Below are positions 13,200-23,115 of a stretch of 64,000 nucleotides of DNA, piece after piece (within the stretch, counting starts at the first letter, position 1; every line of letters begins with the position of its first letter). Under the pieces are notes generated by a model. The model saw nothing but the letters and a program-made list of their open reading frames with translations. It was not told the DNA's origin and did not search any database. The stretch comes from Epiperipatus broadwayi. Taxonomy: Eukaryota; Onychophora; Udeonychophora; Euonychophora; Peripatidae. Where the stretch lies: NCBI GenBank assembly GCA_028023455.1, contig JAQFVV010012405.1, positions 3,351,149 to 3,415,148 on the forward strand. Reading direction: 5' to 3'. The position numbers and the translations under genes are program-made.

Positions 13200-13980
13200 T
13201 TCCAAATAGTTATACATATTCACTACATTTAACTTTATGCCCCCCAATAAAAATTATTTCTCTTTTCTTTCCACAGCATTTATCATCATTACTTTTGATT
13301 TCTCTTCATTAGATTTAATTCACGTCTTTTTACCCAACCATAAGCACATCTTCAGCATAATTTCCATATCTTCCCTACTTTCTGTGCACAAGAAGATATT
13401 ATCAGCAAACAAAGGACTTGATGACATATACACTCTCATTACCATCTATTGATATTATCTTAATACCTTTTCCTAGTCTTTCTAGTGCTCTCTCCAGTTC
13501 CCTCAAACATACCAAAAACAAATAGGTGACATAGGGCATTCTTGCCTTAGTCCCACCCCCTTTAACTCTAACTGATTCTATATTTTCTAATTGATGGTGC
13601 AGTAATTAATTTCATACAATCTCTTAATAAGATCCATTAAAGCTCCATTCATTTCCAAATTTACTAAACTTATTCATAATCTATTTCTACTTATTCTATC
13701 ATATGATTTCTCTACATCTATAAAGACAATATATAACTATTGTATAACTGCACATAAACTATCTCCTATATGCCTATCTGATCAAAAACCTTCTTGCATT
13801 TTTCCCACTATATTATATTTTGCCATCCATTTTGCCTCCCTTCCAGCTGTCATATATGCAAAAACTTTATATAACACTGATGTCACTGCTATCAGTCTAT
13901 AATTGTTTAACTTTTTATGATCCTTACCATTTTTTATTTAAACAATAGCCTTATTCTTGTATTATTCTAGCTATCTAGAA
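13200..13980 (-). pseudogene. LINE reverse transcriptase fossil (CR1-like)
   Basis: Minus-strand translation gives recognisable RT blocks in the right order. KLNNYRLIAVTSVLYKVFA is the N-Y-R-x-I-A-x-x-S motif. GKMQEGF then S-D-R is the Q-x-G-F-x-x-x-R motif, and FIDVEKSYDRI is motif A with its catalytic Asp. PLFADNIFLC near 13385-13410 is motif C, in which the usual F-A-D-D has become F-A-D-N. An RT needs both aspartates to hold metal, so this copy would be inactive even without its stops. Downstream, YLEIVIRNQKNC and KKMAVAGLTYGNDALC fit the thumb region; the latter also appears at 18380-18586 in a second copy. The enzyme class is clear by motif order; the exact clade is inferred. Confidence 0.75.
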
Positions 13981-14147
13981 CTTTTGTCTTACATCACATG
14001 ATCACAGTTTTTTAGGCTAGCACATTACTGTTATTAAAACAGGCAAAACTCTCCATACACTAGTGCCACTCAGTGCCAACTAGAGTAATCAATTGATGCC
14101 AGAAGGTTTGTGCATAAAATCCCTATCTAGTGCCTACTCATTCAATA

Positions 14148-14189
14148 TCCCCAGACTGGTTTCTGGCTTGTGGCCTTCGTCAGTGAGGA
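14148..14189 (-). ncRNA. Hammerhead-ribozyme-like motif (left arm)
   Basis: On the minus strand the 42-nt segment reads as stem I UCCUCA, core CUGACGA, a GGC-CACAA-GCC hairpin flanked by A on each side (stem II), core GAAA, then C-CA-G, a UC cleavage-type site, and UGGGGA, which pairs with UCCUCA over 6 bp including one G-U. This meets the CUGANGA...GAAA...UH pattern of a minimal type I hammerhead with a two-base-pair stem III, the form reported in Penelope-like elements. The A-A apposition at the base of stem II and the two-base stem III loop are weaknesses. Fold and activity are inference. Confidence 0.45.
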
Positions 14190-14697
14190 GCTTTGGATCT
14201 GAGAGCACTGTACCTAGATCTTAGGATCTAATGCAATCCTCCAGCAGCCACCTTTTATCTCTACTTAACTACAAAACTATGAGAATAAAATTTGACAATA
14301 TTATTTTCAATCTAAGCCTGATAGCATATATAGTTATATGGGTCTGAACCCAGTTCAGTACCCATACATTTTGGTGTCTTTGGCTCTTTAACAACCATAG
14401 CCACCACTATCCTATTAGGCAGAATTGGTTTTAAACCACTAAACATCACATGATCACTATTTTTTATGCTAGCACATTACTGCGGCTATGGTTGTTAAAG
14501 AGCCAAAGACATCAAAATGTATGGGTACTGAACTGGATTCAGACCCATATGACTATATAAGCTATTGAGCTTAGATTGAAAATATTGTGTTTTCAATTTT
14601 ATTCTCATAGTTTTGTAGTTAAGTAGAGATAAAAGATGGCTGCTGGAGAGTTGCATTAGATCCTAAGATCTAAGTGCAGTGCTCTCAGATCCAAAGC

Positions 14698-14739
14698 TCC
14701 TCACTGATAAAGGCCACAAGCCAGAAACTAGTCTGGGGA
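14698..14739 (+). ncRNA. Hammerhead-like motif, mutated (right arm)
   Basis: This is the inverted partner of the motif at 14148-14189. It keeps the UCCUCA/UGGGGA stem, the GGC-CACAA-GCC hairpin and GAAAC, but its core reads CUGAUAA. The conserved G at the sixth core position is therefore A, so a ribozyme here would be expected to be dead. Confidence 0.4.
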
Positions 14740-14859
14740 TATTGGATGAGTAGGTACTAGATAGGGATTTATGCCCAAGCCTTCTGGCATTCATGGATTA
14801 CTGTGAGTAGCACTACTGTATGGAGAGTTTTGGCTGTTTTAACTTTTCTCTTCTGTGTC

Positions 14860-15010
14860 ATCCTATTAAAACATGATAATTGATTTAATTTTGTCCTATG
14901 TTTTTAAATGTGTCACCATCTCTGCTGCCCATCCATCTAAATCTCTTGCTTTTCTACTTTTTCACTTTCTTGCATGCCTCATTCAATTCATTTTCTGTAA
15001 ACCTATTATT
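14860..15010 (-). pseudogene. LINE endonuclease-RT linker fossil
   Basis: The minus-strand reading gives FTENELNEACKKVKK and, after a frame change, KARDLDGWAAEMV. This matches the F-T-x-x-E-L ... K-A-x-x-x-D-G ... E-M segment that precedes the RT in many non-LTR retrotransposons. It is the natural continuation of the RT at 13200-13980, from which the foldback insertion separates it. Confidence 0.55.
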
Positions 15011-15689
15011 TTCCATTACCATCTACTTTTATGTTTGTTACCACTTTGTTCTTTACATCTAACATCTATATCATTTACATACTTATTTAAGATTGTCTCT
15101 AATTCTTTTCTAGAACTACACACGTTTTTTTCATAATTTAGTAATACTATTTCTCTGTTTCATACATTCCTTCTTTTAATATATTTCCAAAATTTTTTTG
15201 TTCTTTTTTTTCCCAATTTTATTAATATCCTCCAATAATTTACTATTTAACTTCATTCTCTATAATTGTCTATTTTAGCCATTTTTTAAAAAAAATTTTT
15301 TCCTCATTTAATATTAATATCTTTTTCACTTTCTTTTTTTTGAATATCACATTTATACTCTCTGCATGGTTTTTTACTCTCTTTTACACTTTTTCTAGTT
15401 TTCACTTTTCAATTACTTTTATTCTTCTGAATAATCCCACCTAAAATCCTATTTGCCACTTGCTCTTCTTCACCACAGCAGTACCTTATATTCATTCCTA
15501 ACAAACTCTTCCATGATTTCTTCTACTTTTATTATATATTCTTCTAATTTATTCTTATCATTCATTCTCCATTCACATTTTTCACTATTCTTTGCACTTC
15601 TATTACTATTTTCCATCACTTTACTAAACATTATAAAGAAATTGTGATCCCTATTACATAACACTTTCATTTTCCATACCTTATTCATT

Positions 15690-16170
15690 CCCTCTTTCTG
15701 CTATTAGATAATCTATTGTTTGAAATATATTATTTCTAGACTATGTATATTGTTCCTCATAAATATTTGATAAATTTCCAATGTTCAATTTTACTCTCTG
15801 ACAATTTTTTTTAAAAAGCTGTTGTCTTGTTATCCACATCATAAATTTCTTCAATATGCCTATTCATATCCACTATAACCATTATTTTCTTTTCCTTTTT
15901 TGAACCTCTGTATATCCTTAACTAGGCATTCATATATGCTACTATTCCACCCTATTATAGTTTGACTATCTCCAATGGCGAAATATAGCCACCATCCATT
16001 CTTGTCTTCCTAACCATATCTCAAACCATAAATATTCTTGACATTTAGCAGTATTTAAATATTTTTGGTATATCTCCCATATCACCATTCTTTTTTCCAT
16101 TTTTCTATTTATACCCTGCCATACCAAGTCTTCCAGTATAGATTTTTCTTCTTTTAGATGTGTTTCCACT
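15690..16170 (-). pseudogene. LINE APE-type endonuclease fossil
   Basis: A broken minus-strand reading between 16170 and 15690 includes a WLYFAIGDSQ-like block, a YNRVE block and a G-Y-x-x-A-Y-x-R-N-L block where the G-D-x-N of APE endonucleases is expected. Stops and shifts are frequent. The call rests mainly on its place between the ORF1-like and RT segments and is weak on its own. Known role in the family: cutting target DNA to prime reverse transcription. Confidence 0.4.
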
Positions 16171-16744
16171 ACTCTTTATACTTCAAGCTCTTTACTTTTA
16201 ATTGCTTTGTTTATTTTCAGCCACTTTTCTTGTCTTCTACTACCTTGCATATTCACATATCCAATTTTAACATTTTTTTCTTTTTTACTATCCTTTTATA
16301 GATTCTTTGTATGTCATTAGTTTCACAGACTTATTCCCTCTCCACATCTACATTTATATCTAAACCAGGCACTCTTTATTTACTTTATACATCCCATCTA
16401 TTTTTAACCTTTTTTTGATGATATTATAATTTAAATCCTAGACTTCTTTATAAGTTTTGCAAACTATATTTTTTATAAATCAAATCCCATAATACTTCAC
16501 TTTCTTATTTTTGCTAAATGTAATCCATCTTTATTATATAACTTCCTCTTACTAAAAAGAAAATCTCACACATCCCCAAACATAACATTATTTCTGTTAC
16601 ATAATGTTTTTCAATCTCTCATTTATAGAACATACCTTATCTAACATATACATATTGTCTAATCTTGGTAGTAATCTAACTATTTCTTCTCTTTTTTTAA
16701 TTTTATTCAAATTATTAATCAATTCTTTGTACTTATCTATTATT

Positions 16745-17100
16745 CTCTTCAATGGCTCGACAAACTATTTGCCCCTACCATAACATAAACATCTCTACTC
16801 TCTTGTTTGTTTACCTTATCAGTAACATCCCTAATTTTAGTTCCAGTTAAACATACTCTTATATACCTATTTGTATTTAATTCTTGCAATTACATCTCCA
16901 CATCCTCTAACTAGTGAATCTTCTATCGCTACTGTATCATTGTTTACTTTCCCTACTTCATCCATAACATTGTCTTCCAACTTCTGGACTTTTTTATCTA
17001 CTTCTTCATTATCATTTCTATTCATTAATTTTTTTATCCACTCACATTTTATCTCTAATGATTTAATTTTACTTCTATAGTCTTCACCTCTTTCTCAATC
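16745..17100 (-). pseudogene. LINE ORF1-like fossil with SGNH-esterase-like motif
   Basis: Minus-strand translation begins with a charged, coiled-coil-like stretch (KKVQKLEDNVMDEVGKVNND) and runs into IEDSLVRGCGDVIARI. After one stop and a frame change it continues as VCLTGTKIRDVTDKV and DVYVMVGANSL. The order D-S-L-x-R, G-x-x-I-R-D-V, then V-x-V-G-x-N-x-L is that of the SGNH hydrolase-like domain found in ORF1 of CR1-type LINEs. The preceding coiled coil also fits an ORF1 protein. The frame break makes it a pseudogene. No function is claimed for this copy. Confidence 0.5.
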
Positions 17101-17464
17101 TTTTTTATTCTTTGGCTAATTATATCATTGCACAACTTATTTTGTCATCCATATGTCTTGTCACTCCATTAAGTATATACTCTATTCTATCTTCTTTAAT
17201 TACATTTTTCTCTATTTATTCTGACCTTTTCTCTAAATTATCTACACATAGAAATGATTTTTTTATATCTTTTATCACATTTATACATGATCTACACAAT
17301 CATACCTATTACATCATTCCCAGTCTTATTTGAACATTTTAAATGAAAAACTATCACTTACAGTATGCTCTACCAAAGCATGCCTAATTTCCTTCTGGCC
17401 ATGGTATATGCATTGTGGGCTTATAAATGCAATCCATATTTTTTTATTTTTCCATTCCTCTACT

Positions 17465-18667
17465 CTGTGATGCCATATGTGATGCACTATGGCTCCTCTT
17501 GTCTTGGAGTTAGGAATCTCTTAGCTACTATGCCGAAAGAAACCTGTTAGCCATATTACTTTTTTTTCCATTCTTCACCCTATGTTTTTCTCATATTCTT
17601 CTCTATCCTGCTCCATACCATCTGACAACATTATGTTTGTCCACTCTATGTCCTTTATATTCAAATCCCTCTTATCTTTTTTTAAATCTAGCATAAAACC
17701 AAGAACTTTTCCTGTATAATCACTTTGTTTATATTTATTGTCCTACAACTTTATTATTTTTGCCCTTTCAGCTTGTAAGCATTTACATCAGTTAACAAAT
17801 GCTATTATTTTCCATACCTTTCTTACATAACTTGCAGACTAAATCACCCACAATCCTTCATTTATGTGTATATTCCCTTGTTGCTAGCAATCCTGTTTGA
17901 GCCTTAAACAGTAAACCAATTTCCTTGCTATTATCATAAATTAACTCCCCACCCAGTATTCTATTTACTTTTATACATATTTAATTTTTTTTTACTCTCT
18001 ATACTAGTTCTCCATCTTTCCAACCCTATTTTTTATTAATCCATCTAATTCTTTTATCCCATTCTTTGCTACTTAACACTCAACAATCCTCCTAACACAT
18101 CATCCCACCTTTTGTATAAGTATACTGACATAAAGTGTTAAGCGAAATCTTCTGTGTACTGTACTTCCATTCTCATTCATCTTGTTGCCTGTCCTTTACT
18201 CATAACTCAATTAAATACTAATTTGGCTATTCTCTTATTATACATAAATTGCAATCTGCTGAACATTTTTATTTTAGTCTTTTCATCTCTCATATAAAAA
18301 CTTGACCAACCCATTTCTGCTTGAATTGTCTCCTTGCCATCCATATATTGGCATCTAATGCATGTCTTTCTACTTTTCTTTATACTTTTTCTAAGTAATC
18401 TAACATCTTTTTACTAATACATAATGTATCATTACTATAAGTTAACCTTGCTACTGCCACTCTTTTCCACACAATTCTTACTACATCATATTTATTATGT
18501 GAAAACATTATTAATTTCTTTATCAGTTCCTTTTTTTTCTTTGCTTCATTTATAAGTTTTCCTCCCATTCTGCTAAGCAATTTCACTGATTACTTAAATC
18601 AATTCCCAAATAGTTATACCTATTTACTATATTTAATTTTAGGTCCCCCAATAAAAATTCTTTCTCT
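17465..18667 (-). mobile_element. 5'-truncated CR1-like LINE copy (first of four)
   Basis: Read on the minus strand, this copy runs from an RT-thumb segment (18586-18380, including WKRVAVARLTYSNDTLC) through the C-terminal region to a 3' end near 17465. The 3' untranslated block contains AACAGGTTTC and GAGATTCCTAAC and ends in a GCATCACATATGGCATCACA tail. The same 3' block recurs at 18668, 19331 and 20078. Homology stops at its 5' end at about 18667, where the tail of the next copy begins. Confidence 0.7.
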
Positions 18668-19330
18668 TGATGTGATGTGATGTATTGTAGCTTCTCCTTA
18701 AATGAAGTCAAGAATCTCTTAGCAATTATGCCCAGAGAAACCTGTTAGCTACTTTATTTTACATTCCCTAGTCTACGTTTTCTCATATTCTGCTCCACCC
18801 CATTTCCACAACATAATCTTTATCAACTCTATGGCCTTTATATATAAATCCCCCTTATCTTTTCCCAAACCCAGCATAAAAAACAATAATTTACTTTCTG
18901 TATAATCACTTTTTTCATATTTATTGATCTATAACTTCATTATATGTACCCTTTCGGTTTTCAAGCATTTCCATTCAATTAACAGATGCCTAATATTTTC
19001 TATTTCTTTTTTACATAATTTACAGACTAAATCACCCATATTTTTCCATTTGCATGTATATTCTCTTGTTGCTAAAGATCCCGTTCGAACCTTAAACAAT
19101 AAACTACTTTCCTTACTATTATCATATATTAACTCGCACCTAATATTCTGTTTATTTCTATATATATTTAAACTCTTTTTACTCTCTATACTAGTTCTCC
19201 ATCTCTCTAACTCCCTAATTTTTATTAATAAATTTATTATTTTATCCCATTCCTTACCACTATAACACTCAACAATCCTCCTAACACAATCATTCCATCT
19301 TTTGTACAAATATACTGATATCAATTCTTT
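18668..19330 (-). pseudogene. 5'-truncated CR1-like LINE copy (second), C-terminal domain
   Basis: The minus-strand frame at 19324-18929 encodes about 130 residues of LINE C-terminus. It begins with YLYKRWNDCVRRIVECY, continues with LLFKVRTGSLATREYTCKW, and includes a zinc-knuckle-like C-K-L-C-K-K-E-I-E-N-I-R-H-L-L-I-E-W set in which the final Cys is replaced by Trp (the sister copies have E-C-K-C). The 3' end at 18668 carries three repeats of TGATG on the plus strand, read on the minus strand as (ATCAC)n, the element's simple tail. The copy is truncated just upstream of YLYKRWND. Confidence 0.7.
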
Positions 19331-20077
19331 ATGTGATGTGATGTACTGTGACCTCTCCTTAAAGAGAGTCAGGAATCTCTCAGCAACTATGCCCTTAGAA
19401 ACCTGTTAGCCACTTTTCCTTCCCCTTCCATTCCCCAACCCTAAACTTTTCCATAATCTGCTCCATCCCATTTACACAACATAATCTTTGTCAACTCTAT
19501 GGCCTTTATATCTAAATCCCCCTTGTCTTTTCCCAAACACAGCATAAAAACCAATAACCCACTTTCTGTATAATCACTTTGTTCATATTTATTCTCCCAT
19601 AACTTCGTTATTTGTACCCTTTCTGCTTTCAAGCATTTACATTCAATCAACAGATGCCTAATATTTTCTATATCTTCCTTACATAATTTGCAACTAAATC
19701 ACCCATATTTTTCCATTTACATGTATATTCTCTTGTTGCTAAATATCCCATTCGAGCATTAAACAACAAGCTACTGGTTTTACTATTATCATAAATTAAC
19801 TCACACCCAATGTTCTGTTTACTTCTATATATATTTAAACTCTTTTTACTCTCCATACTAGTTCTCCATCTCTCCAACTCCCTATTCTTTTTAATGCAGC
19901 TATTTTTTATCCCATTCTTTACCACTATAATAACTCAACAATCCTGCTAACACAATCATTCCACCTTTTATACAAGTATACTGATATAAATTCTTTATCC
20001 AAATCTTTTGCATACTGCATTACCTTTCTTACTCATCTTGTTGCCTGCCCTTTACTCATAACCCAATTAAATATTAT
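19331..20077 (-). pseudogene. 5'-truncated CR1-like LINE copy (third)
   Basis: This has the same C-terminal protein as the preceding copy, in two frames (19925-19668 and 19650-19441), with LLFNARMGYLATREYTCKW and a lost frame at the C-x-x-C knuckle. The intact tail of the knuckle reads HLL-x-E-C-K-C-L-K-A-E-R. The 3' tail at 19331 starts with ATGTGATGTGATG on the plus strand. The copy reaches further upstream than the second, to about 20077. Confidence 0.7.
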
Positions 20078-20434
20078 TGATATGATGTACTGTGGCTTCT
20101 CTTTAAATGAAGTCAAGAATATCTGAGCAATTATGTCCAGATAAACCTGTTAGCCACTTAATTTTCTATTCCCCATTTTAAGTTTTTTTATATTCTGCTC
20201 CATCCTATTTCCAGAACATAATCTTTGTCAACTCTATAGCCTTAATATCTAATTTCCTCTTATCTTTTCCCAAATCCAGCATAAAAACCAATAATTCACA
20301 TTCTGTATAATCCATAACTTCATTATATGTACCCTTTCTGTTTTCATACATTTACATTCAATTAACAAATGCCTAATATTTTCTATTCCTTCCTTACATA
20401 ATTTACAAAATAAATCACCCATGTTTTTCCCCAG
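20078..20434 (-). pseudogene. 5'-truncated CR1-like LINE copy (fourth)
   Basis: This is the shortest copy of the series. The minus strand encodes KNMGDLFCKLCKEGIENIR and HLLIECKCMKTERVHIMKLW before the common 3' untranslated block, and it keeps the C-x-x-C...H...C knuckle residues. Homology ends near 20434. Confidence 0.7.
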
Positions 20435-20449
20435 TATTAGTACTGCCAT

Positions 20450-22640
20450 CTATTGACAGAAGAAACCTTTTATTCTTTTGTTTGGTTTGCTTTTATTTAT
20501 AATATTGCAACTTTTCTTCACAAAATAATTGTATATATAGGCGTATGTATAATATTGTGCAAAATATATATTTTTATTATTAGATTGTTCTACGATCATC
20601 TCTTTGTCAGGCTGTCATAATTATTGGATTTTTGGCTTACGAGTGCCCTTGAATTTTTAATCATGAATAAAACTTTTCAAAATTGAAATTTTATTAGCAA
20701 AGATGTTTTTACGTAAACATTGTTTTCCATGAAGGATTTCCTTTTTTTTCCCCTCGTTTTTTTTTTAAAAATAAGTTTTAATGCATTTGCCATCAAAATG
20801 TTCTCATAATGTTTTTTTTTTAGATTTATTTATCGAAAAAAAAAAAAAAAAGAGTAGAATGTGTTTAAAAATTGTTTCTTTATCTCACTATGTCAACCAA
20901 TTTTTGAAGAGCTGACAAGTAGTACAGAATTGTCATCTGCAATTGAGAATTTGATAGTCATTTGTTTGTATATATATATTTTCAAACATTGTAAAGATAT
21001 TATTGAAATAATAATATTTACTTTTTATCAGCAAGATAAGTTTAGATTGTTGATTATAAACAATGAGCCTTGTGTGTGTGTGTGCATATATAATATACAT
21101 ATCTTGCAGTATGTAAACTTCATTATTATTACTAAAAAGTTTTTTTCATAATTGCATGATTATTCATATCTTAGTTTGGATTTTAGAATTATTTTCTGTT
21201 TATTTCAAGATTCAAATTTTTTTTTTTAAAAAAATACTAATGAATTGGGAAAAAAGTGATCTTAAAATTAACATTTAATTTGAATACAATGTGTGCCGAA
21301 TTGAACTAATATAATATTTAAATATATTTACAATGTTATAGAAAATGTTCACTGCGAATTGGATTTAAATTTGAAATATGTACATTTATGTTACAAAATA
21401 AACACATAATAGGAATTCTGTGCATACGATAAATATTTAGTCAAATCTTTCCTAAAGGGTTATAGACCATTTCACCTCATATAGTTTTTTAAAGGTTTAG
21501 ATTTTTATGAAGGAGAATCTTGTTAAAAGGTAAATAATATACATTTGTTTTTGTTTATATGTATGTATTGGTAGTACGGTAGTTTTGGTTTTTTACATCT
21601 ATGGAATTGTGATGTGTTCTTATTAGATAGTAATTTGCATTTTACAAATTCTAGTCATAACATTGTATATATATAATGTATAACTTGGCATATCATAATT
21701 GCCTCATTTTTTATTGATAGTGACAAGTGAAAAATCGATGAAGTATGATGTATTATGCATGCAAACAATGTGATCACTTAACATCTAATAATATGCAAAC
21801 AAACACAAATTGGTAAATTTATTTATTTTTGTAACATAGATGTGTCAAAAGCTTATTTAAAGCATGATTCTTATATCTACATTATATAAATGTATTAAAA
21901 TGAAGATTTTCATTGTTGAACGATGAAAACTTATATTTTAGAATTGTCTGCATATACATTGCTGGTTTTACATATTGGTGTAACTGTATTTAGGTTGGAG
22001 AATACTAATTATCATTTGTATATATCATTAAAAAATATTGCTAAAATGCCTAAAAGTCAGGTAAACTAACTGTAAACATATATATATAAGTCTATTAATC
22101 TAAATTTAACTAAAGAATGAACTAAGGTGTATGAAAAGATATTTTATCAACACATCCGTATAGAGATATCTGATAATTTTTTTAAAAAAAATACCTCTAT
22201 GTGATTTCGCAAAATAGTAAAATAAGAGTTAATTAAAGAGCTAATATTTTTTCGATCCATATGCATTTATAAAATACCATATGCTTAGAATAAAATGCTT
22301 GTAATCAAATTAAACCACTTCAGTATAAGAAGGCAATTAGTTCCTTTGCATAAAATGCTTCATTACAGTTTATTAATGGAGAACAAATAATTATTTTGCC
22401 TTGAAAAATACATTCTCTAACAAAGAAATATTTGACTTGAATACCACATGACAGCACTATAGGCAAATATTTAGAGATTTTTTTAATATAAGATTCATAT
22501 TATTTATTTTTTTAATTACCTTTACATAAGTAAAAGAAAATTGAAAAACGATGTTTAAAATATATTTTAAATTATCGTGTCACAGATGCTTAGAAGACCA
22601 ATCACAGTTACATGTGCACCTGTTGGCATGGGGTTGGCCA
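20450..22640. other. AT-rich non-coding DNA
   Basis: No domain, long frame or paired terminal repeat was seen. A short GT tract lies at about 21071-21084. The 96-codon frame at 20861-21151 is AT-driven and unrecognised. Confidence 0.55.
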
Positions 22641-22648
22641 CCTCTCAT

Positions 22649-22975
22649 TCACATTTTATAATATTGACCTTCAAAAGATGCCATAATGTTATCATTAAAA
22701 AATGTTAAAGAATCAACAATAAACTGTATCATATATTTACAAATACTTTTACTTTTTAATGCATGTTCAATTATTTTTATGGAATTCATTCTGTCAGTAG
22801 ATCCATACATTTCTGTTATATCCAATGAAGCAATAACATCTTTCTCATCAATCACCAAATTTTTAATACTATTGACAAAGTCAAACAATGAAGCAATAGT
22901 ATTTTCTCCAAATCCTAAAAAATCTTGTAAAAGCTTACCAAGATATGGCAGTTGAGGCAGGTTCAAGAAATTAAC
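22649..22975 (-). pseudogene. Penelope-like element reverse transcriptase fragment
   Basis: The minus-strand frame of about 105 residues reads LPQLPYLGKLLQDFLGFGE, then FDFVNSIKNL, then DVIASLDITEMYGSTDRMNSI. The D-V-x-x-S-L-D-I-x-x-M-Y-x-S block is RT motif A of Penelope-like elements, where S-F-D-V-x-S-L-F-x-x-I-P is usual; the first catalytic Asp is kept. It ends at ASFEGQYYKM, where the N-G-x-x-Y-x-Q block would start. Motifs B and C (M-G-S and Y-V-D-D) are missing, so it is a truncated relic. The fingers and palm order fits the family well. Confidence 0.65.
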
Positions 22976-23025
22976 CGAAAGTACTTCTGCGAATTTAAGG
23001 ATTGTTTATAATAGTTTGTTACCGT

Positions 23026-23056
23026 TATTATTATTATTATTATTATTATTATTTTT
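23026..23056. repeat. (ATT)n microsatellite
   Basis: About ten ATT units lie between the Penelope RT fragment and the LTR element. Confidence 0.9.
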
Positions 23057-23115
23057 ATTGTAATTGCAATTTTGTTTTAATTAACGGACATTTTATTTTT
23101 ATATTATATATATAT

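Larger units (their letters stand above)
14034..14842. mobile_element. Foldback element, 809 bp, with hammerhead-like motif in each arm
   Basis: The left arm (14034-14402) and right arm (14484-14842) are long inverted repeats starting TTAAAACAGGCAAAACTCTCC and ending in its near reverse complement, with an inner edge GGCTCTTTAACAACCATAGCC against its exact complement. The loop (14403-14483) contains CATCACATGATCAC and CTAGCACATTACTG, and both also occur just outside the left arm at 13992-14030, so the loop segment is duplicated in direct orientation. It lies inside the RT region of the CR1-like LINE. No protein is encoded. It could be a non-autonomous Penelope-like or other retroelement, or a foldback DNA transposon. 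Confidence 0.75.
12604..17464 (-). mobile_element. Decayed CR1-like LINE, interrupted by a foldback element
   Basis: Reading the minus strand from high to low coordinates gives, in order, an ORF1-like segment with an SGNH-esterase-like motif (about 17100-16745), a weak APE-type endonuclease (about 16170-15690), the endonuclease-RT linker (about 15010-14880), an inserted 809-bp foldback (14842-14034) and the reverse transcriptase (13980-13200), then a C-terminal region ending near 12604. Many stops and frameshifts make it a fossil. The 3' untranslated end is missing here but is present in the shorter copies downstream of 17465. An SGNH-type ORF1 is known for CR1-clade LINEs, so CR1-like is the best guess. 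The 5' boundary near 17464 is set only by the start of the next copy. Confidence 0.7.

Noticed and set aside
18924-19265. 113-codon plus-strand frame
   Set aside because: It is the opposite strand of the LINE C-terminal frame at 18929-19324, which has the recognisable knuckle.
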